DNA of 64,000 bases from Tipula vernalis. Its lineage: Eukaryota > Arthropoda > Insecta > Diptera > Tipulidae. The position numbers and the translations under genes are program-made. The notes under the pieces were generated by a model. It made no database searches. It saw nothing but the letters and a program-made list of their open reading frames with translations, and was not told the origin of the DNA. This document shows, in pieces, positions 47,901-59,574 of the stretch. The DNA lies in contig OY282558.1 of NCBI GenBank assembly GCA_958295665.1, positions 43,772,389 to 43,836,388 of the forward strand, written 5' to 3'. Every line of letters starts with the position of its first letter. The first letter of the stretch is position 1.

Positions 47901-50152
47901 TTATTAATTTTTTGTGGAAACAATTCTGCTGCTTTTAATAAAAGGTAGATTACTTAATTTCCTTTTATTATGGCATAGTCGTATTGCTTGTCACGCCAAA
48001 ATAACAGTCAAGTTTTCATATTATTTGGCTGAGAATATAATTGTTCAACATTGATCTCTTCACGTAAATCTTTTTCTTACCTAAATTTCTATAGAATGTC
48101 TAAAGTTTGTCTAATGTTCTCTAAACAATTACTTTTATTCATATAAATTTTGTCAGTTAATAACGTCTAAGGCAGGAGTCCAATTCCCGACTTATTTGAA
48201 AGTCCACAATAAGTCACCTCGCGGGGAGACTGAGTGTGCCATTTTTATTGCGTCAATGCAGGCGGTACAAAAAGACTAAAAAAACTGCTTTATAGTATGG
48301 GTGCATTATTAGCAAAGTTGGTTTTTGAACATCAAATTGGGGATGTTTTGCTGCAGAAATAATATTTGAGCACAATAACGCCAAATTTGCGCAGTCGGCT
48401 GAATTCTTAAATGCATCCTTAACTTCGATAATAAAGCATATTTCAGAACGAAATACATGTAACCAAATGTGAACTGGTGTAAGCGTATGGTAGTAATTTA
48501 CGTAATGAATCGATTCTTTAAAAAACATGAGCAAGTACAAGAATCCAGAACTTTATTCTTTACTGATAAAAATTTTGGTCCAACTGGGTAATTTCGTTGA
48601 AATTACTTTTTTAAGCCTTAACTAAATCTATTTATTTATTTACCAACACTAGCAAATAGCTTAGGGTACATTCTGTATATAAAAAAATATTACAAATTTT
48701 TATTATTTCGAATACTACTCTTAAAAAAATTCTGAATATTGGTCAAAATAATTTGAAGTATGCGCGACCGGTTCATCAATTCCATAATTTTTAATTCGTA
48801 CGATGAAAATTAATAATCAACATTAACTGTCGTGGACGAAGAATTCTCGTAGGAACGAAAAATGAATAAAGTCAAGTAACAACACGCAATCAATCTTAGG
48901 ACAAATGACATCCCGAGCAAATACTGCATGAATCATCTATCTCCCTTCTGAGTTCAAGACTACGAAGGTTCAAAAGTGTACAACGTCCGGCATAAGGAGG
49001 TAAACTAAATCTTAAAGTTGACCTCGGAAGTCTTCGGACTGAGGATTAAGTCTTTCTTAAAGTTAAAAACAAGTAAACTTGGTATAACAGACGGTAACAT
49101 AATGGTGTAATCTGGATGATCGTAACACAAAATAGCAGCATTTCAAATTGTAGCTGTTCGTCCGTTTTCTCTAAAATCTAAGAAAGGTAGAAAATGTTGA
49201 GAATACATAGTTGAGATTCAAACGGGGCTCCCTGTTCTATTATAAAAGGCCCTGGAACACCAAAATAAGAAATCCAAGAAGAATAAACAGCAAAAATAAC
49301 AGTGGTACAATAATATCCGGAATACGAATAACATCAGGCCAACGTGTGTAACGCAATAACGGTAACGTAACAAAGATGTCGAGGTGAATTTTCGTAAAAC
49401 GCTATAAAGTTATTTTAAGGACCAAATACAGGAAGGCAGCTGATCCCTAAATTGATGCTCTAATTAATTAATAGAAACAAAAATCACAGAAAGGCTTCAT
49501 AAACCTTCAATCACTCCCAAATTTACAAATAAACAGTTTTTTCTAATTTTTACAGCTATTATTTCGAAAACTTTACCGTGAATAAATTCAATTTATACTC
49601 CTGCATATTTTGATGTATTCTATTCACAGTTTCTTTGGCCCAAAAAAAGTACACTTTATTGAAAGAAAAGGTACCTAGTCGTTGTTGACTAATTTTCAAA
49701 AATTGCATCACAATTTAAAGTGAAATAGCAGGAAAATTAAACGTAAAAAAAGGTAAAACTTTAAAGATTTTCTAAAAATATAGTTTAGGCCAATAAGATC
49801 GCTAAGTAATTCTCTAGAAAATCTGTCCTCTCTCCAAGCATTTTTCATGTATTTCGCCCTTAAAATTGTCGAGAGTTCCAAATTGCTTGTTAAATTTTAA
49901 AAGGGTGCGATAATTTAAGAAATAGTCAAAAACTAATGCGGAAAATTTTGAGGAATAAATTGTCTATGTTTGGTTGACGAAGTATCTAAGTATCGCTGAT
50001 TAATAATTTATTAGAATTAAGTAATAGAAATGCTGAAAGCATTTAAAAACCTTGGTCGCCGAAAGATTTTGAAGCAAAATATTAAATGGCAAATTTTACA
50101 AGAAATGGTTGGTCTAGTTGTTTCTAAACGATGAGTAACACTGCGGTTTACT
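44949..50152. other. Gene-free stretch
   Basis: No supported gene. An open frame of 95 codons at 48253-48540 (minus) has a more protein-like composition than its surroundings but no recognisable domain. An imperfect inverted repeat with core TGCATGCACATA lies near 46823 and 46935. The rest is AT-rich. Confidence 0.4.
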
Positions 50153-50361
50153 GGGCCCTATTCTCGGTTTCCACAACCATTTTGCACATGTGGACATCTG
50201 TCAAAATCTACGGAATTATTGACGTTTTCGTATATGGGGAATTTTTTTCACCTGCTTATACTCATTCGGAAATATTCCCTTAGTACCGACAAAATTCCAT
50301 AGCGAATTCAAATAATTATATAGCAATTTGAAAATGGTTGTGGAATTCGAAAATAGGGCCC
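50153..50361. mobile_element. MITE with GGGCCC ends, 209 bp
   Basis: The left terminal repeat (50153-50184, GGGCCCTATTCTCGGTTTCC followed by ACAACCATTTT) pairs with the right terminal repeat (50331-50361) with only a few mismatches. The element is 209 bp and non-coding. The flanks (ACT and CTG) do not give a clean target duplication, so the superfamily is not assigned. Confidence 0.75.
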
Positions 50362-52091
50362 CTGGACCATAAATTAGTAGACGTAAGCGATTAGATAGTT
50401 TCCCCGGACTTACTTAAATTAATAAAATTAGTGTGATGTTTGAAGATGTTCGTTTCTTTGAAGATGTTAGAAGACTTCGTTGCTTGAACATGCTCTACTT
50501 TCCGAATTTTGATGAGAAGATTTTGATTTGTTTTTTAATTTAGGAAGCGATGCACAATACATCGCTCAATCGTGTTGGCTAAAAAAACAGGTTTGATTCT
50601 ATGCTAAAATAGTTTATAAAAAGACGTTTATGGATAAATTCTTTAAAAATATTCTAGAAGAGGGGGACATATTCTGGAAAACATGAATTATGTATCATAG
50701 AATCATCCAAAAGTGAATTGAGTGGACGACGGCGATGACGGAAAAAAACGAGCCAACTACGATAGTAGTTGCAGCCAAGATCCAGCCATTTCGCTCCTAA
50801 ATGTAAATCATACCTGAACTAAACGAATTGAAGGTCTCTTAAGGTCGTTCTATAGCTCAATTTATTTACAATACTATTATATAGTACTAAAGCAATTTCA
50901 GAGTTGCTGCACCCATTTTATACAAGACAAATTACGAAACAACAAATACTTTGATGAATAATTTCGTGAAAGTTGAATAAACGAAATCATAAATATAACG
51001 AGAGTAGCTACTAAATAAATAATAATCACCTGAATGAAATGCTGTGATTCATAAATCTAATCGACATGCCAAACTCCATTCCCCTCCTCCTCAAATAGAA
51101 TTAATCGTCGAAAAAAACAGCTCAACAATAAAGTGGAATTCCGTTATATTTATGTACCCATCACTTGTTAGTACATTACAAAATAAAAATTACTACAGAT
51201 TAGAGTATGGAGTAATCTTATTAAAAATTAAAGCCAAACATTTTAAAAAGGAATCTCAAGTGGCTCCGGCGAAACGAAACAAAATTTTATTCGGGCACTT
51301 CTTCGCAAGTCAAGGTCAACATACTTAATAATACCAAAAGAAAACATGTTATTTTTGTACATTTTTGCGTTTGTAATCAAAAATTGTTCGCGTACAATAT
51401 AAGTACTAATATGTAATATAAATAATCGAAGTGCGGCTAAAATATTTGCGTTTTAAGTGAATATTGCATAGCCGAGCACAAATTCATGATTGAAACTTGT
51501 TTGCGTTGCAGTTGTGCTTGTGTCCATTTTTAATTTCGAGTTAAAATTAAAATGCGTTCGTAAATAAATAAATTAATAACGTAAATATTTCTAGACCTAC
51601 CTAATTATATTTAGTGCGCGATAATTATAATCCAATTAAGCCTGTAAATTGTAATTGATATGTATTTTATAAATTATTTTGAATTTATAAAATGAAAATC
51701 CACAGAACACTAGAATTTTATGTTTTCACAAGGAGGCACAAAATTTATTTTTTCTTTTTATTTACACAATTTTGCACTTTTCATTAAATATATTTAAACT
51801 CAACAAAAATAAAACGAAAAAATAATATAATAATAACTGTAATTAATTAATTCTCGACTTAAATTAAATGAAATTAATTTTTTTTTATTTTATTTCTATA
51901 AATTTTAATAAAATTACAAGACGTCATTTGACAACTTGGGTACCAAATTACACGAAAGAAAATTCACCACTAAATTCTACATGAAACAAAAATGAAGTTT
52001 ATGGAGAGTTTTTCGTGTTTTTGTTGTTGATAAGCGATGGTAGCGCTGTTTGAACAAAAATGGTGAACACATGAATTAAGTTTGAATTTTT
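50362..52091. other. Gene-free stretch downstream of RNF121
   Basis: AT-rich DNA. A 94-codon open frame at 51044-51328 (plus) has no recognisable domain and no supporting context. Confidence 0.4.
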
Positions 52092-52097
52092 TTTATT
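52092..52097 (-). promoter_or_regulatory. Candidate poly(A) signal for RNF121
   Basis: AATAAA on the minus strand, about 130 nt after the stop codon. Another AATAAA overlaps the stop codon itself (GAATAAA at the end of the CDS) and would give almost no 3' UTR, so this downstream one is preferred. Confidence 0.4.
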
Positions 52098-52228
52098 TAC
52101 AAATTTTGACTTTTTTGGTTGATTCACGGAAATAAAATGTACATTTATATGAAAATTGCGAGTTTAATAAATATATAAAATTTATATATATAGATAAATA
52201 TATATATATTAGGATGATTTAATCGCTT

Positions 52229-53143
52229 TTATTCTAAACCTAAAACCCAATTAATACCTTGTACAATACACAAGATTAGCGGTTGCCATGCCACGAGCCA
52301 TCGAATCCAGTCGAGCAGCTGTCCATATAGCACATGAGGCCGTTCCCACGGATTACAGAACATTTTCTTTAAGTCAACTTTTTCCTTACAGTAAGGACAT
52401 GTTTGTTTCTTGCCAATTATGCACCAGCCTCGAATACAAAACTCGTGGAATACATGATCACATGAGAGTTTGTAAGTGTCCTCCAACACACCAGCCTCGT
52501 CTTCTCCGACTAAAAGTTTATTACCACACACAGCACATACATCAGTCTCTAGATGCCTGGTAGGCATACCTTGTGGCGTATAGTAGCCTACATGCGATGC
52601 CATTTTATCGGCACAAATTTCTGAAATATCTCGTCCCAGAACCCCAAAATAGAGGCCATAGAATATAAATAAAAGTCCAACATCCATCCAAACGTTAGGC
52701 GGCTGGTTAAATACGAAATTCAGCCCCAAAAATGTCACCATCATTATAATATATCCAATAATGCCAAGCCCGTAACTTAACTTATATATAAAATAGAACC
52801 ATTTATATACAAGACGCGGTGTCGTGCCCATGATCGGTTTTTTCATTGCTTTACGCATCACTAACCCCGTTATGCTCGAAAATAACACCCAAAACACAAT
52901 AAACCGATAATATTTATTGGTTACACACAGTACCAATGGAATAATCCATAATCCGATGAGCGAAATTAAAGAATACGATTTGTAATGACGTTTTTTCCAT
53001 TCCACGAGCACAATCTGCGCTACTACAAGCGTTATCAGCAGGATGACAATCATTTCTGCGTGCATAGCATCGTGCCCTTTGTGTTTTTCATGCATTTTCT
53101 GATGTTCCAGCCGAAGTTTTTCTTCCGGTGTTAGCTCATCCAT
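52229..53143 (-). CDS. RNF121: RING finger protein 121/175 homologue
   Basis: Complete 304-codon reading frame without introns. It encodes a multipass membrane RING-H2 protein of the RNF121/RNF175 family, which acts as a ubiquitin ligase or quality-control factor in the ER/Golgi and in trafficking of membrane proteins. Visible features are a charged His-rich start (LRLEHQKMHEKHKGHDAMHAEM), hydrophobic segments at about 31-47, 57-73, 80-95, 117-145 and 152-169, and a RING-H2 with ligands C203, C206, C228, H230, H233, C236, C249 and C252. The highly conserved tail CIRGWCIIGKKQTCPYCKEK leads to NPWERPHVLYGQLLDW. Length and ends agree with the family. The ATG at 53143 follows a likely 5' UTR intron. 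It is transcribed away from CLPTM1. Confidence 0.96.
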   Translation of the reverse strand: MDELTPEEKLRLEHQKMHEKHKGHDAMHAEMIVILLITLVVAQIVLVEWKKRHYKSYSLISLIGLWIIPLVLCVTNKYYRFIVFWVLFSSITGLVMRKAMKKPIMGTTPRLVYKWFYFIYKLSYGLGIIGYIIMMVTFLGLNFVFNQPPNVWMDVGLLFIFYGLYFGVLGRDISEICADKMASHVGYYTPQGMPTRHLETDVCAVCGNKLLVGEDEAGVLEDTYKLSCDHVFHEFCIRGWCIIGKKQTCPYCKEKVDLKKMFCNPWERPHVLYGQLLDWIRWLVAWQPLILCIVQGINWVLGLE

Positions 53144-53146
53144 GGT

Positions 53147-53237
53147 CTATATATATAACAAAACGGCAAAGTAAGATATGTTTAATTAATGATGATGAAT
53201 ATTTCTTATAATTTTCTCCGTCCTTCTCGGTTCTTAC
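53147..53237 (-). other. Predicted 5' UTR intron of RNF121
   Basis: Reading the minus strand, AAG|GTAAGAA at 53237 is a good donor and a TATATATAG acceptor ends at 53147, three bases before the start codon. This gives a 91-bp intron with an untranslated first exon upstream of 53238. It is inferred from splice signals only. Confidence 0.5.
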
Positions 53238-53564
53238 CTTATTACCAAGAGCGACCGGTTCATGTAAATTCATGTTTGTGTTCTTTTTTCCTTTTTTCTA
53301 CAATAATGCAAACTAATTTATAAGACTATGTACTACATTCGTTTATGATAACAAATTAAATTAAATAAATAAAATAGATTTCTAGAGAAAATCACATCAA
53401 ATCTCGTTTCCCGACTTTTTTTTCTCACAACACTGAATGAAAATTGTCAAATTTGATTGATGACAATACGATCGAAAAAAAGAAAAAACCAATTCGATTT
53501 CGAAAATTCGAATATAGGTGGATTCTATTGCAATAAAGGCGGCGATAAACGATTTTTGAATATT

Positions 53565-54531
53565 AAAGTACTTTTCTACCAGACGCCTGGGCTTTGAGCT
53601 TCGTAAATAAACATTTTTTATTTCGTTTTTTAACTATGCAAATTAGTTTTATTCGATTGATACCGTTTAATTTTATAGTAATAAATTCAATTTGTTGAAA
53701 AATAATTTATTTTTAAGTGATAATTAAAAAAAAAAAAATATATATATATTACAATGAAGTTATCTACAAAGCCAAGGCAATGCGTTCCACACTCGACTGC
53801 GAGATTTTAAAGTAGTACAAAGCGAAGTTCTTTCTCAACATAACATACAAATCACAGTTTTTGCACAAATATTTGATACTTACCAAAAAATCTAGCTCAT
53901 ATGTACGTTACAAATTTAGAATATTTCAGTTCTTGCTATAATTCACGTGTAAAATAGACCTAAATAATATATTTGATAGCAACCGAATGTTCAAAACCAA
54001 CGCCACCGGTATGAAAGGGTCTCAGCTTCGCATTTGTGGTAACTAAATATTTCGAGGCGGGGCGCCTGGTATGAAAAGTACTTAAGTGCCTCTGTTTTTC
54101 CGCCGGTTTTGTTAAAAACAACAAAACATAAAGAAAGGTGAGTTCAATCAAACAAACACCAATGCACTTCGAACTTTCGAATGTTTACCCAACGGTAATT
54201 CGCCGAAAAAATTATCCGTAACTTTCTGTATTACAAAACACAAATATAATTTTTTGCATATTTTATTTTGACAGAAAATTTATTTAATTTTGAAGTAAAG
54301 GTAGCCGCAGGCCAAGTCTTCAGGTTTTTCGACACGCATGCTACACTAAAATACTTTTCATACCAGCGACGCTTCGCCTCAAAATTTGTTACCACAAATG
54401 TTAAGCTGAAACCCTTTCCTACCGGTTGCTATCGAATATTTTATTTTGGTTAATTTTACACGTGAATTATTGCAAGAACTAAGATATTCTGTATTTGTAG
54501 CGTACATATGAGCTAGATTCTTCGGTTAATT
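53565..54531. mobile_element. Foldback repeat upstream of RNF121
   Basis: The left arm, about 53857-54081, and the right arm, about 54351-54531, are inverted copies. They share AAAATAGACCTAAAT-type, TTTGATAGCAACC and GGTATGAAAAGTACTT blocks and end in ATCTAGCTCATATGTACG and its complement. The right arm lacks about 20 bp next to its ACCGGT. A truncated extra copy of the AGTACTTTT...ACCAGACGCC end lies at 53568-53590. No ORF is supported in it. Confidence 0.7.
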
Positions 54532-54784
54532 TGAAACAGCCTTACCAAATATGTGATTATTAGGACGAGTCCAAAGTTTTTTTGTTTTGACAGGAATGAA
54601 ATAATTGTCTCTTCCATATTTTGTACCTAATATTATGTTAATTTATTTCTAAAAATAAAAAAAACAAATAAAACTTATATTAGTTTTATTTGTACTATTT
54701 TTTTGAAATAAATTAACGAAATACGAGTATTACGTTAATTCGTTATAATACGACTTTATAATATATTACATAACTTTCAAATTA

Positions 54785-54974
54785 AATTTTTGGCACAATT
54801 GTTTTATATTTACCGAAAAACCCAGCTCATATAAAAATAGATGTAAAATAGACCTAAATAAAATATTTGATAGCAACCGAATGTTCAAAGCCGACGCCAC
54901 GATATGAAAGGGCCTCAGCTTCGCATTTATGGTAAATAAAAATTTTGAGGCGAGGCGTCTGGTATGAAAAGTAC
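54785..54974. repeat. Solo third copy of the foldback arm
   Basis: In the same orientation as the 53857-54081 arm and clearly homologous along its length, including GACCTAAATAAAATATTTGA, ATAGCAACCGAATGTTCAAA and GGTATGAAAAGTACT. It ends at the same inner boundary, which helps define the unit. Confidence 0.75.
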
Positions 54975-54989
54975 TGTAAAGTTAAATTT

Positions 54990-55870
54990 TTTCCATCTCT
55001 CAGAGCGTTCACAATGAAAATTTTGTTTACTCTTGATTTGCAGGTTTTTATGAATTTCCAACATAAAGCATCCAACCACATCGAGCAGCGCAGCATTTTT
55101 TTTTACTTTTATCAAAATTGGTTTTTTGAATTGTACGAGAATTTAATATAGTATTTTGTGAAGAACGTTAATTTTTCAAACTATTTTATTTCAAATCAAA
55201 TAACAGCAAAGAGCATCTTTTTTGCTGCTGGGTGTGGAACCTGTTGATGTGACAGCAAAACCAAATTAATTCAATACATATATTTTCTTTTAATCGAAAT
55301 GTTTCTATTAAAAATATAAAATAATTGATTGTTTTTTTTATAAAATACCTTTATTCATGCCCAAACTATGATTTGACCTCATTAAATAGGTAAATTGGTT
55401 AATATTTAAATCTGCTGATCAGTGTTTCACGCTTTTACCCACGCACAACGAGCAGCGCATCAGAATTTTGACGTTTGTCAAAATTGATTTTATGTCATAC
55501 GAAACTTTAATACATATTCGTTTATGAAAAACGTTTATTGTTATATAATGGTTTTTGTCAAAATATATTGAATTACTGATTTTAGGTATAGCAGCGAATT
55601 AATTAAAATTTAATTCTGCTGCTCACACCATTGTGGTACATGTATTTAGTTCGTAAATATGACACGTATCAATAATTATCTACTGAGGCTGTTTTCCAAA
55701 CGAAAGCTTATTTGTGAAAATGTTACATAAGAAATTACAGGTTTATATGAATTTTCAACTTAATGAACAAAACCGTTTGCTCGTTTTGTTGTAAATTCAT
55801 AATAAACCTTTCAGTCAAAAATAAAAAGTTTTTCATTGTGAATGCTCTGGAATAAATTAGGTTCCACAAT
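54990..55870. repeat. Second repeat family: paired direct and inverted copies
   Basis: Segment 55075-55215 (starting ACATCGAGCAGCGCA) is a diverged direct copy of 55440-55580 (starting ACAACGAGCAGCGCA). Segment about 54995-55075 (containing GCGTTCACAATGAAAA and TTTTTATGAATTTCCAAC) is an inverted copy of about 55770-55865. Together they suggest one or two short non-autonomous elements that were duplicated or nested. No coding capacity was seen. Confidence 0.55.
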
Positions 55871-55924
55871 AAGTATCGTTTGGAAAACCGCCTGAATATT
55901 ATACCTTGTTAAACAAAATTAATG

Positions 55925-56215
55925 TTAAATTCTTTTCGCCAAAAAACATCAAAAAAAATTGATGTACATCGAAAACCATATTCGATTTGCCAAAAAACAT
56001 CAATGTTTTTTCGATGTACATCAATTTTACGAAATGTATATTTTTTCATAAATCAACTACAACAACAAATTAGAAACGTCAATTTTTAGTTGTCAAAGTT
56101 GTCAATTAGAGTTTTTGTGCCTTGATTTTATTTAATTCGATTCACAACTTTGACAGATACAAAATGAAGTTTCTATTTTTGTTGTTGTAAGTAACGTCAA
56201 AAAAAACATCAATTT
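55925..56215. repeat. Imperfect foldback repeat upstream of CLPTM1
   Basis: The left part, about 56050-56110 (AACTACAACAACAAAT, GAAACGTCAA, GTCAAAGTTGTC), pairs with about 56140-56200 on the other strand. Before it, GCCAAAAAACATCAA plus GATGTACATC occurs twice (55938 and 55989). It is probably a MITE remnant, and its ends are not resolved. Confidence 0.55.
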
Positions 56216-56979
56216 GGTTCCGTGTACTTTTCGCACCACAAAATTTACATTGATTTGAAAAAACGAAAAGAATTCGACATAAATAAATTGTTTATCAAGA
56301 TAAAATGTACAAAAAATTATAAACATTTTTTATTTGTAATATTGGTACTGTCTTCAGTACATTTTCTTGTCATTGATCGACTATTCTCTGTAAAATTGAA
56401 ACAATTTGTTCGCTTGCTATTAATAGCTATTTTAATTTCGAGAAATTATCTTAAGAAACACATAATTAATATGTAGAAAATATTTTTTTGGCCGGGACCT
56501 CGACATTATAAATAGATCAAAAATATGATTTAAAAATTATCATTTAATACATAACCGATTTCAATAAAAAATTCTAGAGGAAGTATACCTTTACAAATTT
56601 GCATCGTGTATTGTGGAACCTAAAATTTAGATTCCATGTAGTACCAACTGCTGCGTGATGAAATTATAGGCAAATGGTCATTGATAAAATCCACATCATT
56701 CTTATTTCTTCATCGCAGATCGCACCACTCGCAGTGGAGTGAAAAATTAATGTCGCAAGATTTTAATTTATTCTAATTAATATTTATTTTTTTCCATTTT
56801 CAAAATACATAAATAAAAGAAAATGGCCAAAAAAAACTAATTATATAGTTACAATTTATTTATATCTGTGATTTTTTTATTTAACTTGAGTGAATCGATT
56901 GGGACTTTCTACACCCAAGTGTTTTGGGTGTTAGTGTTGTACGTTTATAGAAAAGCGAGGAAAAGACACATTACAAAGT
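56216..56979 (+). promoter_or_regulatory. 5' flank and leader region of CLPTM1
   Basis: AT-rich upstream region, presumed to contain the promoter; no TATA box or initiator could be chosen with confidence. A hairpin ACACCCAA / TTGGGTGT with a 5-nt loop lies at 56911-56931, about 50 nt before the ATG and probably in the leader. A short open frame at 56222-56476 has no recognisable domain. Confidence 0.4.
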
Positions 56980-58955
56980 ATGACAGATGAAAATAGCACG
57001 GTGGCCACAAGTGGTGATGGAGTTCTAGAACCACTTGCACCTGAAGCCAGTCAAGTAAGTACCTACCTAAAATCTAATTTAGATCAAACATTTGATGCCC
57101 TAAATAAAATGTAATTTTAACGTCGTCACAGGCTCAACAATTGACTGCGGCAGAAATGCGACAGCCCTCTCGCATGGAATCATTTTTCGCCGTAACCAAA
57201 TCATTAATCATTCGAGCACTTGTTATTTATTTTATTTCATCATTTTTCCGTAAGCCACAAACACCAGCCACACCATTGGCCGGTACGGAGGGTCCCAAAC
57301 ACAAAGCGTGGAATTTATTCGAAAATGGGGTCGTATTCGATTTATATTTATATGCATCGGAAGATTATGATAATGTGAATTTCACAAGCCCGCATAGTTT
57401 ACTATGGTATCAACCTAATTTGGTGTATGGTGATTGGGAGTCGGGCCAAACGGGTGATGGCGTTTATACGCATCACACGAAAATTAAGGCCAGCGACAAA
57501 CTAAAAAATAATGGATCAATATACATTCATGCGTATGTCACAAAATCTGGACAAAGTCCGGATCCAAATGCAGGGAGTTTATATGCAGGGAGATATATGG
57601 GACGCACTCAAAGGCTGTTAAATAAATTTAAGAAGGTTCGGTATACAAAAACTCAAAATTTGCTGACGGGCGAGACAGAGAAGTCTGAGGAGGAGGTTCG
57701 AAAATCAGAAATCATGAAAGATGAGATTTTATCGCATTGGCATCCGAATCTAACTTTAAATTTGGTTGTTGATCAGACGAATTGGGTGAAAGGTGCTGTG
57801 ACACCACCGCTCGACGAATACGTATATTTCACCAATGATGGAGAAAAATATTTGCCAATTATTTTTGTGAATGACTATTGGAATATGATTCGGGACTATC
57901 AACCCATTAATCAGACAACTGATATGCTTGAACTATTTCTAACGTTTCAACCGATTTCGCTGTTCAAGTGGCAATTGTATGCAGCCCAAGCGAAGAAAAA
58001 TAAATGGTCGATTATGACCGCCGGAATGGAAGAAACCGAAGAGGATCAGGATTCCTTGAAAGAGATTCTGCTCGACTCAAATCCCTACCTGTTGGGGTTA
58101 ACCATCTTCGTCTCAATATTGCACAGTATATTCGAGTTACTAGCATTTAAGAACGACATCCAATTTTGGAAGAACCGTAAATCACTTGAAGGATTATCAG
58201 TTCGCTCAGTATTTTTTAGCGTATTCCAATCGCTAATCGTACTTCTGTATGTCTTAGATAACGAGACGAATTTCATGATTCGTGTCAGCTGTTTCATAGG
58301 ATTAGGAATTGAGATGTGGAAAATCCAGAAGGTGGTAGACGTAGGCATTTCATCAGAAAAAATAGCTGGAATCATTCCAAAGGTGACGTTTAAAGATAAA
58401 GGCTCATATGTCGAGTCATCAACGCGGCACTACGATAACTTAGCATTTAAATATCTAGGATGGTTGTGCTTCCCTCTTCTCGTCGGATATTCCATATATT
58501 CACTTGTTTACAACGAGCACAAAGGATGGTATTCATTTACACTAAACATGTTGTATGGTTACTTGCTTACATTCGGCTTCATCATGATGACCCCACAATT
58601 GTTCATCAACTATAAACTGAAGTCGGTAGCCCATCTTCCATGGCGTATGCTGACTTATAAATTCTTGAACACATTCATCGATGACATTTTTGCATTCGTT
58701 ATAAAAATGCCCACGATGTATCGGTTAGGATGCTTCCGTGATGATATCGTATTCTTTGTATTCCTGTACCAGAGATGGCAATACAAAGTGGACAAGAAAC
58801 GGGTTAATGAATTTGGATTCTCAGCCGAAATGGACGATGATTCAACAAAACAATTGGTTGCTGCACCACCCGCCGAAGGGGCAGCCGCTGAGACAGTAGA
58901 GGATACAAATAGTTCAGTTGAGCCAAAATCAGCTACAAATAAGAAAGATGATTAG
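56980..58955 (+). CDS. CLPTM1: Cleft lip and palate transmembrane protein 1 homologue
   Basis: Two exons, 56980-57054 and 57132-58955, joined in phase 0 across a 77-bp GT-AG intron (CAA|GTAAGT to CACAG|GCT), give 632 residues, close to the family's usual length. CLPTM1 proteins are multipass membrane proteins of the ER and early secretory pathway; the vertebrate member retains GABA-A receptors in the ER. A single hydrophobic segment near residues 47-64 is followed by the large conserved domain, with WNLFENG, then LWYQPNLVYGDW and later YFTNDGEKYLPIIFVNDYW. A cluster of hydrophobic helices occupies about residues 343-550, with the signature LPWRMLTYKFLNTFIDDIF. The C-terminus is acidic and Ala/Glu-rich, as in homologues. 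The ATG (AAAGTATGAC) gives a 28-residue polar N-terminus before the first conserved residues. Confidence 0.96.
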
Positions 58956-59574
58956 ATAACGAAATGAAAATCTTGGATTAGAATAAAAGAACAACAAACA
59001 ACAGTAATTCCAAAGGAGCGTAAATTTTTCTGTTTTTGTTTCAATTTCTCAATATTTTGTGTGTTAACCTAAATTAAATAAGATAAATTAAAATAAACTT
59101 TGGCTATTTATTGTATTTGTACATGGCAAGATCATAATTCGAGATTAGAGATTTTGATGAGTAATTCTCACATGTTGAGACATAAAACGCACTCATTAAG
59201 ATTGAAGCATTTTTTCTGGTATTTGGCTGATTCGTCGAATCACAGTTGATCGAATAGTAATTCACTGTAAAACCCATTTACTGTAGCCTGTAAAAGCTAT
59301 TGATAATCTGTAATCAGATGTTATTAACTTAGGTAAAACTGAAATTTGAGTAATGTGCGAATATGAAATTTATTCACTACGGTAACATCAATATTGTATT
59401 GGTCGTGATTATAAAGGCAAAACATTTGACAGATACATTTTTTCGGTGACGTAGATTTATTTATTTTTTGTGTTATTGAAAATATTTTTATTTGAGATTT
59501 ATTCGTAACATGATTAAAACCCAATATTAGGATCAAGTACTTATTAAATAGTGTAACAAAGAGAAAAAAGGAGA
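58956..59574. other. CLPTM1 3' UTR and spacer before RALGAPB
   Basis: Contains AATAAA at 58982-58987 and 59092-59097, either of which could end CLPTM1 transcripts. The remainder is the short AT-rich region that must hold the RALGAPB promoter and leader. No other gene is seen. Confidence 0.5.

Noticed and set aside
48253..48540. 95-codon minus-strand open frame
   Set aside because: No recognisable motif, no splice or neighbour support, and frames of this length are expected by chance in 64 kb; noted only as slightly protein-like.
51044..51328. 94-codon plus-strand open frame downstream of RNF121
   Set aside because: Lys- and Asn-rich with no domain and no homologue that I recognise.
52160..52212. 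AT dinucleotide-rich tract
   Set aside because: Simple low-complexity sequence in the presumed RNF121 3' UTR; no regulatory meaning can be read.
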